Source: Desulfobacterales bacterium
GTDB taxonomy: Bacteria > Desulfobacterota > Desulfobacteria > Desulfobacterales > JAFDCJ01
DNA: 5,293 nucleotides
Direction of reading: 5' to 3'
NCBI GenBank assembly: GCA_020345785.1
Contig: CP070771.1
Span: forward strand, 1,559,899 to 1,565,191
The position numbers and the translations under genes are program-made. Below, in pieces: positions 1 through 5,293 of this stretch (its first letter is position 1; each line of letters begins with the position of its first letter). Below the pieces are notes generated by a model. It saw only the letters and a list, made by a program, of their open reading frames with translations. It searched no databases and was not told the origin of the DNA.

Positions 1-567
1 ACCGAGGAATTTTACAACAGCCCCATGCGGGTTGCCAGATCAAAAGCTGCCAAAGATATGCTTAACCAGGAACTGGAATCGAAAGGTCTTAAGGTGGAGC
101 ATGTACTGGTGCGCTATTTTAGCTACAGCAAGGAGATACAGAAGAATATCGAGGAAAAAAAACTCAAGGACCAGCTGGTTTTCAAAAACATTGCTGAAGC
201 CCGGGCAGCGACTGAAGAGGCTAAACTGAAGAAAATAGAGCAGGAAGGCAAAATGGCGGTGGAGGTGGAACTGGAAAAGGGCAAGGCCTATGTGACACGC
301 AAACAGGCAGAAAAAGATCTTTATGCCAGAAAGAAAAAAGCCGAAGCCGACCTGCTGATCCAATTGGCCGAGGCTGAAAAGGTTCGTTTAAAAAATGAAG
401 CACTCAAAGGTCTGGGAGCAGAACGGATGGTTGGATTGAAAATGGCGGATGCTTATAAAGGTCTGGATCTCGTGATCCTGCCCAGCGATGGTCCGACCGG
501 GGTCAATCCCCTGGACCTGGACAACGCCCTGAAAATGTTTGACGTACGGAAAGGAGGTGCCCAGTGA
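1..567 (+). CDS. SPFH/Band 7 (prohibitin-like) protein, C-terminal part; 5' end outside window
   Basis: The frame is open from base 1 and encodes 188 residues to TGA at 565-567. The first ATG (25) lies inside the conserved domain, so it is not the start; the gene continues upstream. Residues 1-45 (TEEFY... to the YSKEIQKNIEEKK segment) match the end of an SPFH domain. Residues about 40-135 are rich in Lys, Glu and Ala with no Pro, as in the long coiled-coil helix that follows this domain in flotillin, prohibitin and HflK/C proteins. The tail has VILPSDG followed by a short Leu-rich segment. The next gene has the same architecture with local identities (TEEFY, RAATEE), so the two are paralogues. 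SPFH proteins form ring- or cage-like membrane scaffolds, often controlling proteases or membrane domains; the role here is inferred. The membrane anchor, if any, is in the missing part. The gene ends in a 4-base overlap with the next gene, indicating an operon. Confidence 0.85.
   Translation, partial: TEEFYNSPMRVARSKAAKDMLNQELESKGLKVEHVLVRYFSYSKEIQKNIEEKKLKDQLVFKNIAEARAATEEAKLKKIEQEGKMAVEVELEKGKAYVTRKQAEKDLYARKKKAEADLLIQLAEAEKVRLKNEALKGLGAERMVGLKMADAYKGLDLVILPSDGPTGVNPLDLDNALKMFDVRKGGAQ
551..558 (+). promoter_or_regulatory. Strong Shine-Dalgarno that fixes a GTG start
   Basis: AAGGAGGT is a full match to the anti-Shine-Dalgarno core and lies 5 bases before GTG at 564. It sits inside the end of the upstream SPFH gene and decides that the lipoprotein gene starts at this GTG, whose first bases overlap the upstream TGA (GTGA). 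Confidence 0.85.
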
Positions 568-1604
568 AGAAATTATTCTATCTAATTATCTTAGTGTCGC
601 TGCTTATCGCACTGACCGGATGTGTCCCCCACAGCACCGGCGAAACCGAGGTGGGCGTGCGGACGGTCAAGTTTGCCTTGTTCGGCAAGAAGGGCGTCGA
701 GGATAAGGTTTATGCTCCCGGTTCGACCTATTTTTTTCTGCCGTTTATCAACGACTGGCATACGTTTGATACCAAGCTCCAAAATCTGGAAATGACCCAT
801 GACCGGGGCCGCGGTGACCGCAAATCCCGCGATGATCTGCTCTTTAAAACCATTGACGGCAACGACATCAGTCTGGACGTCATTATTGCCTATCGGATTG
901 ATCCGCAAAAGGCGCCCTTCATCGTTCAGTTCGTTGCTGATGACGACACCCTGCTGCGGGATAAGTTGGTTCGCACCGTTGCCCGCAGCAAGCCGCGGGA
1001 CATCTTCGGCGAATTGAAAACCGAGGAGTTTTATGTCGCCGATCGGCGGGAGGTGCAGTCCCAGCGGGCAAAAGAAGTGCTGCAGGAAATTCTCGGCCCC
1101 ATGGGTATCATCGTCGAGAAAGTGCTTACCAAGGATTATCGTTTTAATCCGGAATACCAGAAAGCCATCGAGGATAAAAAGGTTGCCGATCAGCGGGTTG
1201 AAAAAAATAAATCCGCCCAGCGTGCGGCCACAGAGGAGTATAAGCGCAAACTCGAAGAAGCCAAGGGGGAAGTCAACAAGATGGTCGCCAATGCCGACGG
1301 AGAATATCGCCGAGCCAAAATAGAAGCCGATGTATATTACGAAAAGCAGGAACTGATCGCCGAAGCCATTAAGACGGAGGGAATCGCCACGGCCAAGGGA
1401 ATACAGGAAATGAATATAGCCCTGGCCGGTTCGGGCGGTGAGGCCCTGGTAAAGCTGCGAATCGCAGAGGCGATTCAGGGCAAGCGAATCGTTCTGCTGC
1501 CGGTTTCAGAGGGCGGTATGAATTTGAAAACCACCGATATCAATCAGCTGATTGATACGGTAGGGCTGAAAGCCCTTTCGAAAAAGCAGCCAAAACCCGA
1601 ATAA
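564..1604 (+). CDS. SPFH/Band 7 lipoprotein, prohibitin-like membrane scaffold
   Basis: A complete 346-residue protein starting at GTG, chosen for the strong ribosome site and because it gives a proper signal peptide. Residues 2-3 are Lys-Lys, 4-18 are hydrophobic, and the lipobox LTGC places the lipidated Cys at position 20. Val at +2 is not the Asp inner-membrane retention signal, so sorting to the outer membrane is possible. Residues about 27-190 form the SPFH domain (early VGVRTVKF, PG-containing turn at 52-53, DGNDISLDVIIAYRID at 98-113, TEEFY at 153-157). Residues about 195-275 are a charged Ala/Glu/Lys coiled-coil region. The tail has IVLLPVSEGG (309-318), parallel to VILPSDG in the upstream paralogue. 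The pair probably co-assembles in the way HflK and HflC do, but with a lipid anchor instead of a transmembrane helix on this subunit, so the domain would face the periplasm. The client or partner is unknown. SPFH membership is very likely; the specific function is not assigned. Confidence 0.9.
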   Translation: MKKLFYLIILVSLLIALTGCVPHSTGETEVGVRTVKFALFGKKGVEDKVYAPGSTYFFLPFINDWHTFDTKLQNLEMTHDRGRGDRKSRDDLLFKTIDGNDISLDVIIAYRIDPQKAPFIVQFVADDDTLLRDKLVRTVARSKPRDIFGELKTEEFYVADRREVQSQRAKEVLQEILGPMGIIVEKVLTKDYRFNPEYQKAIEDKKVADQRVEKNKSAQRAATEEYKRKLEEAKGEVNKMVANADGEYRRAKIEADVYYEKQELIAEAIKTEGIATAKGIQEMNIALAGSGGEALVKLRIAEAIQGKRIVLLPVSEGGMNLKTTDINQLIDTVGLKALSKKQPKPE

Positions 1605-1762
1605 AGAGATCGGGTCGTTGCCCAGTCCCCGAATGGCAAATGCAAAATCAGCCAGGGCATCATAGTTAATCTGTTTATTGCTTTAATTATTACGAAGGCG
1701 AAATTTAACGGATAGAATACCGCAAATATTCAATTTACAATCTTCAATTTTCAATTATATGT
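1605..1762. other. Convergent intergenic spacer, no gene seen
   Basis: This AT-rich stretch lies between the 3' ends of the SPFH operon and the crotonase gene. I find no hairpin followed by a T run that would be a convincing terminator for either side. A weak 5-base inverted pair (TCGGG near 1610, CCCGA near 1628) has no U tract. The right end carries a 7-base-period repeat, listed separately. Confidence 0.6.
1729..1756. repeat. Tandem 7-base repeat, TTCAATT type, four units
   Basis: Four contiguous in-phase heptamers: TTCAATT occurs three times and TACAATC once (second position). The array ends 6 bases before the crotonase stop codon. The 10-mer GATAGAATAC (1711-1720) lies 8 bases before it. 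Confidence 0.75.
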
Positions 1763-2575
1763 CTAGTTGCCTTCAAAGACGGGCTTTTCCTTTTTCACAA
1801 AGGCATTGTAGGCGCGCCTGAAATCCTGGGTCTGCATACAAATCGCCTGGGTTTGCGCCTCGGCTTCGATGGCCTGGTCAATGGTCATGCTCCACTCCTG
1901 GTTGAGCATGGTCTTGGTCATGCCGTGGGCAAAGTTGGGACCGGCGACCAGGCGCTGCGCCATAGCCCTGGCCTGAGCATAGGGATTTTCGCTGACGCCG
2001 TTCCAGAACCCCCAGCGTTCACCCTCGCCGGCTGTCATGCTGCGACCGCTGAGCAGCAATTCCGCGGCGCGGCCCTGGCCGATGATACGCGGCAGGATGG
2101 CGCAGGCACCCATATCGCAACCTGCCAGACCCACACGCACAAACAGAAAGGCGACCTGGGCATCCGGGGCGCCATAGCGCAGGTCACAGGCCATGGCGAT
2201 GGCCGCACCGGCACCGGCACAAATGCCGTCAACGGCACCGATGACCGGCTGCGGACAGCCGCGAATCGCTTTGACGACGTCTCCGGTCATGCGGGTAAAC
2301 GCCAACAGCCCTTTCATATCCATTTGTGTCAGGGGTCCGATGATTTCGTGAACGTCGCCGCCGGAACAGAAATTGCCGTCCGCACCGCGAATAATGACGG
2401 CCTCTATATCATCGGCGTATACCAGATCGCGAAACACGTCCCGCAATTCGGCATACGAGTCAAACGTCAATGGATTTTTACGTTCGGGGCGGTTGAAAGT
2501 GACGGTTGCAACCGTGCCCTCGGTTTCCCACAGAAAATGTTTTGCCTTGTAATCGGCCAGCTTAATCGAATGCAT
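1763..2575 (-). CDS. Enoyl-CoA hydratase/isomerase (crotonase) family protein with non-canonical active site
   Basis: 270 residues from ATG at 2575 to TAG. This start is preceded by GGGAGGG at a 9-base gap and gives the usual family length. The frame stays open 100 codons further upstream, but that extension is repeat-rich spacer. Crotonase landmarks: [11 protein letters not shown] (26-36), FCSGGDVHE (69-77, first oxyanion-hole region), [18 protein letters not shown] (116-133, second oxyanion-hole region), and a C-terminal trimerisation-type helix region (about 215-260). Aligned by eye to rat mitochondrial enoyl-CoA hydratase, catalytic Glu144 falls on Ala125 and Glu164 on Phe145, so both acid/base residues are absent. 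Asp154 in AGCDMGAC is a possible substitute. The overall sequence resembles the crotonase that accompanies 2-aminobenzoyl-CoA monooxygenase/reductase genes in aromatic degradation clusters (from memory). A role in later processing of the alicyclic CoA product is plausible; isomerase, hydrolase or ring-opening activity are alternatives to hydration. Confidence 0.9.
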   Translation of the reverse strand: MHSIKLADYKAKHFLWETEGTVATVTFNRPERKNPLTFDSYAELRDVFRDLVYADDIEAVIIRGADGNFCSGGDVHEIIGPLTQMDMKGLLAFTRMTGDVVKAIRGCPQPVIGAVDGICAGAGAAIAMACDLRYGAPDAQVAFLFVRVGLAGCDMGACAILPRIIGQGRAAELLLSGRSMTAGEGERWGFWNGVSENPYAQARAMAQRLVAGPNFAHGMTKTMLNQEWSMTIDQAIEAEAQTQAICMQTQDFRRAYNAFVKKEKPVFEGN

Positions 2576-2584
2576 GATGATATT

Positions 2585-2591
2585 CCCTCCC
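2585..2591 (-). promoter_or_regulatory. Shine-Dalgarno deciding the crotonase start
   Basis: On the - strand GGGAGGG lies 9 bases upstream of ATG at 2575. It supports the 270-residue form over the 370-residue reading frame that begins at 2875. Confidence 0.7.
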
Positions 2592-2654
2592 AAAACAGAA
2601 AATGCTATCAAGGCAGAATCTAATTCATTCTTTTCGATATTGTGATTCCAAATA

Positions 2655-2687
2655 TGCCTAAAGTGTCTAAAATGCGTTAAAATGCCC
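2655..2687. repeat. Short imperfect tandem repeat, TG...TAAAA type
   Basis: TGCCTAAAG, TGTCTAAAA and TGCGTTAAAA follow one another (9, 9 and 10 bases), then TGCCC. It lies in the crotonase leader, about 80 bases upstream of its start. Confidence 0.45.
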
Positions 2688-2738
2688 AATCCGCCCAAAA
2701 AATGGCGGACAAGAATTGTGGTTACGCTGGGCACTTTC

Positions 2739-2769
2739 TTTATATGAACCAAAGTTGCCTGGTGTTCAA
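2739..2769 (-). promoter_or_regulatory. Weak candidate sigma70-type promoter for the crotonase gene
   Basis: On the - strand, TTGAAC (2769-2764) and TATAAA (2744-2739) are separated by 19 bases, longer than the usual 17. The -10 matches 5 of 6 and the -35 4 of 6 consensus positions. The leader to ATG 2575 would be about 155 bases. This is the best match I found by eye in the spacer and could easily be chance. Confidence 0.2.
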
Positions 2770-2781
2770 TATATCCGTTTC

Positions 2782-2795
2782 CTGACACCCGAAAC
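2782..2795. repeat. Two 7-base units, CTGACAC/CCGAAAC, copy of the 2994-3016 repeat
   Basis: The 17 bases at 2781-2797 match 3000-3016 at 16 positions (CCTGACACCYGAAACCT). TATCCGTTTC precedes it directly and recurs at 2966-2975, 24 bases before the other copy. Confidence 0.6.
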
Positions 2796-2815
2796 CTCTT
2801 ATGAAACTTCACCTG

Positions 2816-2844
2816 AACGGAACAGCGAACCGCAGAATGTCGAA
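2816..2844 (-). repeat. Degenerate 7-base repeat, TTCNNNN type, four units
   Basis: On the - strand TTCGACA and TTCTGCG are contiguous, then one extra base, then TTCGCTG and TTCCGTT. The units share only the TTC start, so this is weaker than the other arrays, but the phase is the same 7 bases. Confidence 0.4.
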
Positions 2845-2863
2845 GGGTAGTTTCGCTCGTGGC

Positions 2864-2885
2864 CTTCGTAGCCAATTTGGCGAAG
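2864..2885. repeat. Imperfect inverted repeat with 11-base palindromic core
   Basis: The core GCCAATTTGGC (2871-2881) is a perfect palindrome around a central T. The arms extend with CTTC (2864-2867) and GAAG (2882-2885), leaving a 3-base bulge on the left. No T tract follows on either strand at terminator distance. It may be the end of an intergenic repeat element or a protein-binding site. Confidence 0.4.
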
Positions 2886-2928
2886 TAGGCTTGCTCAGTC
2901 TTTTTATAAAATAGATAGAATACATTCC

Positions 2929-2963
2929 TTGGACGTTCGATAATGGACGTTCGATGTTCGATG
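2929..2963. repeat. Tandem 7-base repeat, TTCGATG/TTGGACG type, five units
   Basis: Five contiguous in-phase heptamers: TTGGACG, TTCGATA, ATGGACG, then TTCGATG twice. It can also be read as a 14-base unit repeated with 12 of 14 matches (2929-2942 and 2943-2956) plus an extra half unit. The 10-mer GATAGAATAC (2914-2923) lies 5 bases before it. Confidence 0.75.
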
Positions 2964-2993
2964 TTTATCCGTTTCTTTTCTGATCAGGCTCGT

Positions 2994-3016
2994 CTGAAAC
3001 CTGACACCTGAAACCT
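2994..3016. repeat. Tandem 7-base repeat, CTGAAAC/CTGACAC, three units
   Basis: CTGAAAC, CTGACAC and CTGAAAC are contiguous, followed by a partial CT. The array ends 8 bases before the dehydrogenase stop codon. On the - strand it reads as GTTTCAG and GTGTCAG units. A partial copy is at 2781-2797. Confidence 0.75.
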
Positions 3017-3024
3017 TTGGCTAC

Positions 3025-3795
3025 TCACATCACCTCTCCACCGGCAACAACGACGGCCTGGCCGGTGATGGCGGCCGATTCCGGCCGGCACAGCCAGACG
3101 ACGGCGTCGGCTACTTCTGCCGGTTGTATCAGGCGTCCCAGGGGACTGTTGCGGGTAAGCTCGGCCATCGCTTCTTCGGCTGAACGGCCGGTTTTTTTTA
3201 CGATGTTTTTGACAGCATCCTGGAAGATGTCCGTGTCGGTGTAGCCCGGGCAGACCGCGTTGACGGTAATACCGCTTTTGGCCGCCTCGTGGGCCAGGGC
3301 CCGCGTCAGTCCCAGCACGCCGTGCTTGGCGGCACAATAGGCGCTGACATAAGCATAGCCTTTGAGCGCGGCGGTGCTGGCCACATTAACAATGCGGCCC
3401 CAATCGCGCGCGCGCATTTCATTGAATACAGCCCGGGTGCAGTTAAAAACGCCGTCCAGGTTGACGGCCATCATGCGGCGCCAAAGTTGAACGTCCAATT
3501 TGTGAAACGGTGCGGTGGCTGCCGCACCGGCATTGTTGATCAATATGTCGACCGGCCCGAAGCCCGACCGCGCCTGCTCAAAGGCGGACGCAACATTGTC
3601 AATTTCGGTCACATCGCAGCGCACACTGCGCGCTTCCGCGAGCGTTGCCGCCGTGGTCTCCAGCGGCTCGAGACGGCGGCCCATCAACGTTATACGAGCA
3701 CCCTCAGCTGCTAATGCAGTGGCGACGGCGGCTCCGATTCCGGTGCCGCCGCCGGTGATTACAGCATGTTTGTCTGTCAGTTTCATGATTTTCAT
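3025..3795 (-). CDS. Short-chain dehydrogenase/reductase (SDR), probably acting on a CoA-linked hydroxy/oxo intermediate
   Basis: 256 residues from ATG at 3795 to TGA, the normal length for a classical SDR. This start makes an ATGA overlap with the upstream gene's stop. ATG at 3786 (MKLTDKH) is an alternative three codons in. The longer frame to 3960 only overlaps the neighbour. Rossmann motif TGGGTGIG (14-21), basic GRR (39-41) after the second strand, which often indicates NADP(H), Asp61 for the adenine pocket, NNAG (87-90), and catalytic Asn112, Ser140, Tyr153 and Lys157 (YCAAK) are all present. PGYTDTDI (183-190) is the usual post-catalytic segment. The closest families by eye are 3-oxoacyl/3-hydroxyacyl and 3-hydroxybutyrate dehydrogenases. 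Coupling to a 2-aminobenzoyl-CoA monooxygenase/reductase-like gene suggests it oxidises or reduces an alicyclic product of that enzyme; the substrate is inferred. Confidence 0.9.
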   Translation of the reverse strand: MKIMKLTDKHAVITGGGTGIGAAVATALAAEGARITLMGRRLEPLETTAATLAEARSVRCDVTEIDNVASAFEQARSGFGPVDILINNAGAAATAPFHKLDVQLWRRMMAVNLDGVFNCTRAVFNEMRARDWGRIVNVASTAALKGYAYVSAYCAAKHGVLGLTRALAHEAAKSGITVNAVCPGYTDTDIFQDAVKNIVKKTGRSAEEAMAELTRNSPLGRLIQPAEVADAVVWLCRPESAAITGQAVVVAGGEVM

Positions 3796-5293
3796 GCGTT
3801 GATTACCATCTCCGCAGCCCGTTTCAGGTTGCGTTCCAGCTGCTCGAATCCGGTTAGATACTGCGCGGGACAGCGAACACCGTCGCCATGATACTCCTGT
3901 TGAGCGGCGGCCCGCAGGGTCCAATAGCGGTCCATCAAATGCGGCCGGGCCAGACAGCACAGATCGGCCCGGCCGGCGGCGATGATGCTGTTGACGTGAT
4001 CGATCTCGTAGATATTGCCCACCGCCATGGTCGGAATACCGGCCTCATTGCGGATCTGATCGGCAAACGGCGTCTGAAACATGCGGCCGTAAATCGGCTC
4101 GGCGTCGGGGCTGGTCTGCCCGGCGGAGACATCGATGATATCGGCGCCGGCTCCGACAAAGGCCTTGGCCATCAACACCGCCTCGTCCGGTGTAACGCCC
4201 GCATCACCGACCCAGTCGTTGGCGGATATTCGTACCGCCAACGGTTTGTCCTCCGGCCATATTTCGCGCAGCGCGCGGCACACCTCCAACGGGTATCGCA
4301 GCCGGTTTTCCAGGGATCCGCCGTATTCGTCATGGCGTTTGTTCAGCACCGGTGTGATGAAAGCAGACAGCAGATAGCCATGCGCGCAGTGAAGCTCCAG
4401 CATGTCGAACCCGGCCGCATCGGCCCTTTGCGCGGCAGCCACGTAGTCGCTACGTACCTTATCCATATCGGTCCGGGTCATCTCACGCGGCACCTGATTT
4501 ATCGGGCTGTAAGGCACCGGGGAAGGCCCGATGATTTCCCAGTTGCCTTTGTCCAGGGGTTGGTCAATAGCTTCCCAACCCAGCTGGGTCGAGCCTTTCG
4601 GCCCTGAATGGCCCAGTTGCAGGCAAAATTTGGCCGCAGTGTGGCTGTGGACAAAATCGACGATGCGTTTCCAGGCGGCTTGCTGTTGATCGTTCCATAT
4701 ACCGGCACATCCCGGGGTAATGCGGCCCTCAGGGCTGATATCGGTCATTTCGGTGTAAACCAGTCCGGCCCCCCCCATGGCCAGCGAGCCGTAATGCACC
4801 AGATGCCAGTCGGACGGCATTCCTTCTTTGGCGCTGTACATGGACATCGGGGATACGACCACCCGGTTTCTCAATGCCATTTTGCGCAGCCGGAAAGGGG
4901 TGAACATGGGAGGCACCGGTCCGGCCGTCGGTTTGCCGTGGGCCCGGCTGGCAAAAGTTTGTTCGACACCCTCCAGCCATTCTTTGTCGCGCAATCTCAA
5001 ATTTTCGTGACTGACGCGCTGGCTGCGGGTCAGCAACGAGTAAGTAAATTGCTTCATATCGAAATTTTCGATGTAACGCGGCGCATTTTCAAACCAGCTC
5101 ATGGAATTGCGTGCCGCACTCTGCAACTTCAGCGCTTCGAGCTCCCTTTCATCCTGATATGCCCGCAGCGCCTCGCGCACCGGCTTGCCGGAGTGCATAT
5201 TTCGCGCCAGGCAGATGGCATCTTCGAAGCCCAGCTTGGTGCCGGAGCCGATAGAATAGTGGGCGGTATGGGCGGCGTCGCCGATCAGTACCA
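3792..5293 (-). CDS. Fused flavoprotein monooxygenase / Old Yellow Enzyme, 2-aminobenzoyl-CoA monooxygenase/reductase-like; 5' end outside window
   Basis: The frame is open to the window edge and 499 residues are visible. Met at 5198 is internal because conserved sequence lies upstream of it. Residues 1-26 ([17 protein letters not shown]... to EDAI) are the FAD-contacting GD motif of group A aromatic hydroxylases. About 280 N-terminal residues should be missing. A helical linker with [13 protein letters not shown] (65-77) follows. From about residue 127 comes an Old Yellow Enzyme FMN barrel: SPMSMYS (147-153), LQLGHSG (224-230), [10 protein letters not shown] (299-308) with the His301/His304 pair, the [10 protein letters not shown] signature (321-330), and [11 protein letters not shown] (440-450). 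No C-terminal iron-sulfur cysteine set is present. In the aerobic 2-aminobenzoate pathway known from Azoarcus evansii, such a fusion hydroxylates 2-aminobenzoyl-CoA at C5 with O2 and NADH, then reduces the ring to 2-amino-5-oxocyclohex-1-enecarbonyl-CoA. Salicylyl-CoA 5-hydroxylation is the alternative annotation. It overlaps the dehydrogenase gene by 4 bases. The enzyme class is solid; the substrate is not proven. Confidence 0.9.
   Translation of the reverse strand, partial: VLIGDAAHTAHYSIGSGTKLGFEDAICLARNMHSGKPVREALRAYQDERELEALKLQSAARNSMSWFENAPRYIENFDMKQFTYSLLTRSQRVSHENLRLRDKEWLEGVEQTFASRAHGKPTAGPVPPMFTPFRLRKMALRNRVVVSPMSMYSAKEGMPSDWHLVHYGSLAMGGAGLVYTEMTDISPEGRITPGCAGIWNDQQQAAWKRIVDFVHSHTAAKFCLQLGHSGPKGSTQLGWEAIDQPLDKGNWEIIGPSPVPYSPINQVPREMTRTDMDKVRSDYVAAAQRADAAGFDMLELHCAHGYLLSAFITPVLNKRHDEYGGSLENRLRYPLEVCRALREIWPEDKPLAVRISANDWVGDAGVTPDEAVLMAKAFVGAGADIIDVSAGQTSPDAEPIYGRMFQTPFADQIRNEAGIPTMAVGNIYEIDHVNSIIAAGRADLCCLARPHLMDRYWTLRAAAQQEYHGDGVRCPAQYLTGFEQLERNLKRAAEMVINA

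Larger units (their letters stand above)
2576..3024. other. 449-base non-coding spacer, repeat-rich
   Basis: Lies between the dehydrogenase stop and the crotonase start, both on the - strand. It is visibly AT-richer than the flanking genes. It contains several short-period repeats (2655-2687, 2782-2795, 2816-2844, 2929-2963, 2994-3016) and an 11-base palindrome (2871-2881). An open frame runs through 2576-2875 on the - strand but looks like no protein family and covers several of the repeats. The gap breaks the tight packing of the cluster, so the crotonase may have its own promoter. A mobile-element remnant or repeat island is possible; no transposase fragment is visible. Confidence 0.6.

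Noticed and set aside
2205..2260. Repetitive GGCAC/CCGGCA pattern within the crotonase gene
   Set aside because: It encodes the conserved Gly/Ala-rich oxyanion-hole segment, so the protein sequence explains it.
1853..2623. 256-codon open frame on the + strand
   Set aside because: It is antisense to the well-supported crotonase gene, has no recognisable family pattern and is best explained as a mirror frame of a moderately GC-rich gene.
2690..2709. TCCGCC / GGCGGA hairpin as a terminator
   Set aside because: The 6-base stem encloses the A/T run in the loop rather than having it follow the stem, so it lacks the intrinsic terminator layout on either strand.
2901..2923. TATAAA / TAGAAT boxes as a + strand promoter
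   Set aside because: No + strand gene lies downstream; the region is simply AT-rich and flanks a repeat array.
1729..3016. CRISPR array
   Set aside because: Units are only 7 bases, contiguous and without unique spacers, and no cas gene is visible.
3796..3960. N-terminal extension of the dehydrogenase to 3960
   Set aside because: It overlaps the end of the fusion gene in another frame, whereas ATG 3795 gives an exact ATGA overlap and standard SDR length.
3888..4607. 239-codon open frame on the + strand
   Set aside because: It lies wholly antisense to the Old Yellow Enzyme domain, whose motifs are intact; its translation looks like no known protein.

Overview
The window holds parts or all of five protein genes in a convergent layout. 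Two genes run rightward on the + strand (1-1604) and three run leftward on the - strand (5293-1763). The GC-moderate genes, AT-rich spacers with short-period repeats, and the gene content suggest a Gram-negative proteobacterium. The spacer style reminds me most of Desulfobacterota (former Deltaproteobacteria). That is a recollection of genome style, not a database match, and the lineage call is tentative.

Left part (1-1604): a translationally coupled pair of SPFH/Band 7 (prohibitin-like) proteins. The first is cut by the window edge and only its C-terminal 188 residues are visible. The second is complete, starts at a GTG overlapping the first gene's stop, and carries a lipoprotein signal peptide. 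The two are clear paralogues and probably build one hetero-oligomeric membrane scaffold, analogous to HflK/HflC.

Right part (1763-5293, - strand): a catabolic set. Read in the direction of transcription it is (i) the C-terminal two thirds of a fused flavoprotein monooxygenase / Old Yellow Enzyme resembling 2-aminobenzoyl-CoA monooxygenase/reductase (often annotated as bifunctional salicylyl-CoA 5-hydroxylase/oxidoreductase); (ii) a short-chain dehydrogenase coupled to it by an ATGA overlap; and (iii) after a 449-base gap, a crotonase-fold protein of the enoyl-CoA hydratase family. Together these fit an oxygen-dependent route for an aromatic CoA thioester: hydroxylation and dearomatisation by the fusion enzyme, then beta-oxidation-like steps by the dehydrogenase and crotonase. 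The exact substrate is inferred. The crotonase has Ala and Phe where classical hydratases have their two catalytic Glu, so simple hydration is doubtful.

Spacers: 1605-1762 (between the convergent sets) and 2576-3024 (between dehydrogenase and crotonase) contain no convincing gene. Both hold degenerate tandem repeats with a 7-base period but different unit sequences, and two of the arrays are preceded by the same 10-mer. This is the least explained structure in the window. I see no RNA gene, CRISPR array, insertion sequence or clear terminator.
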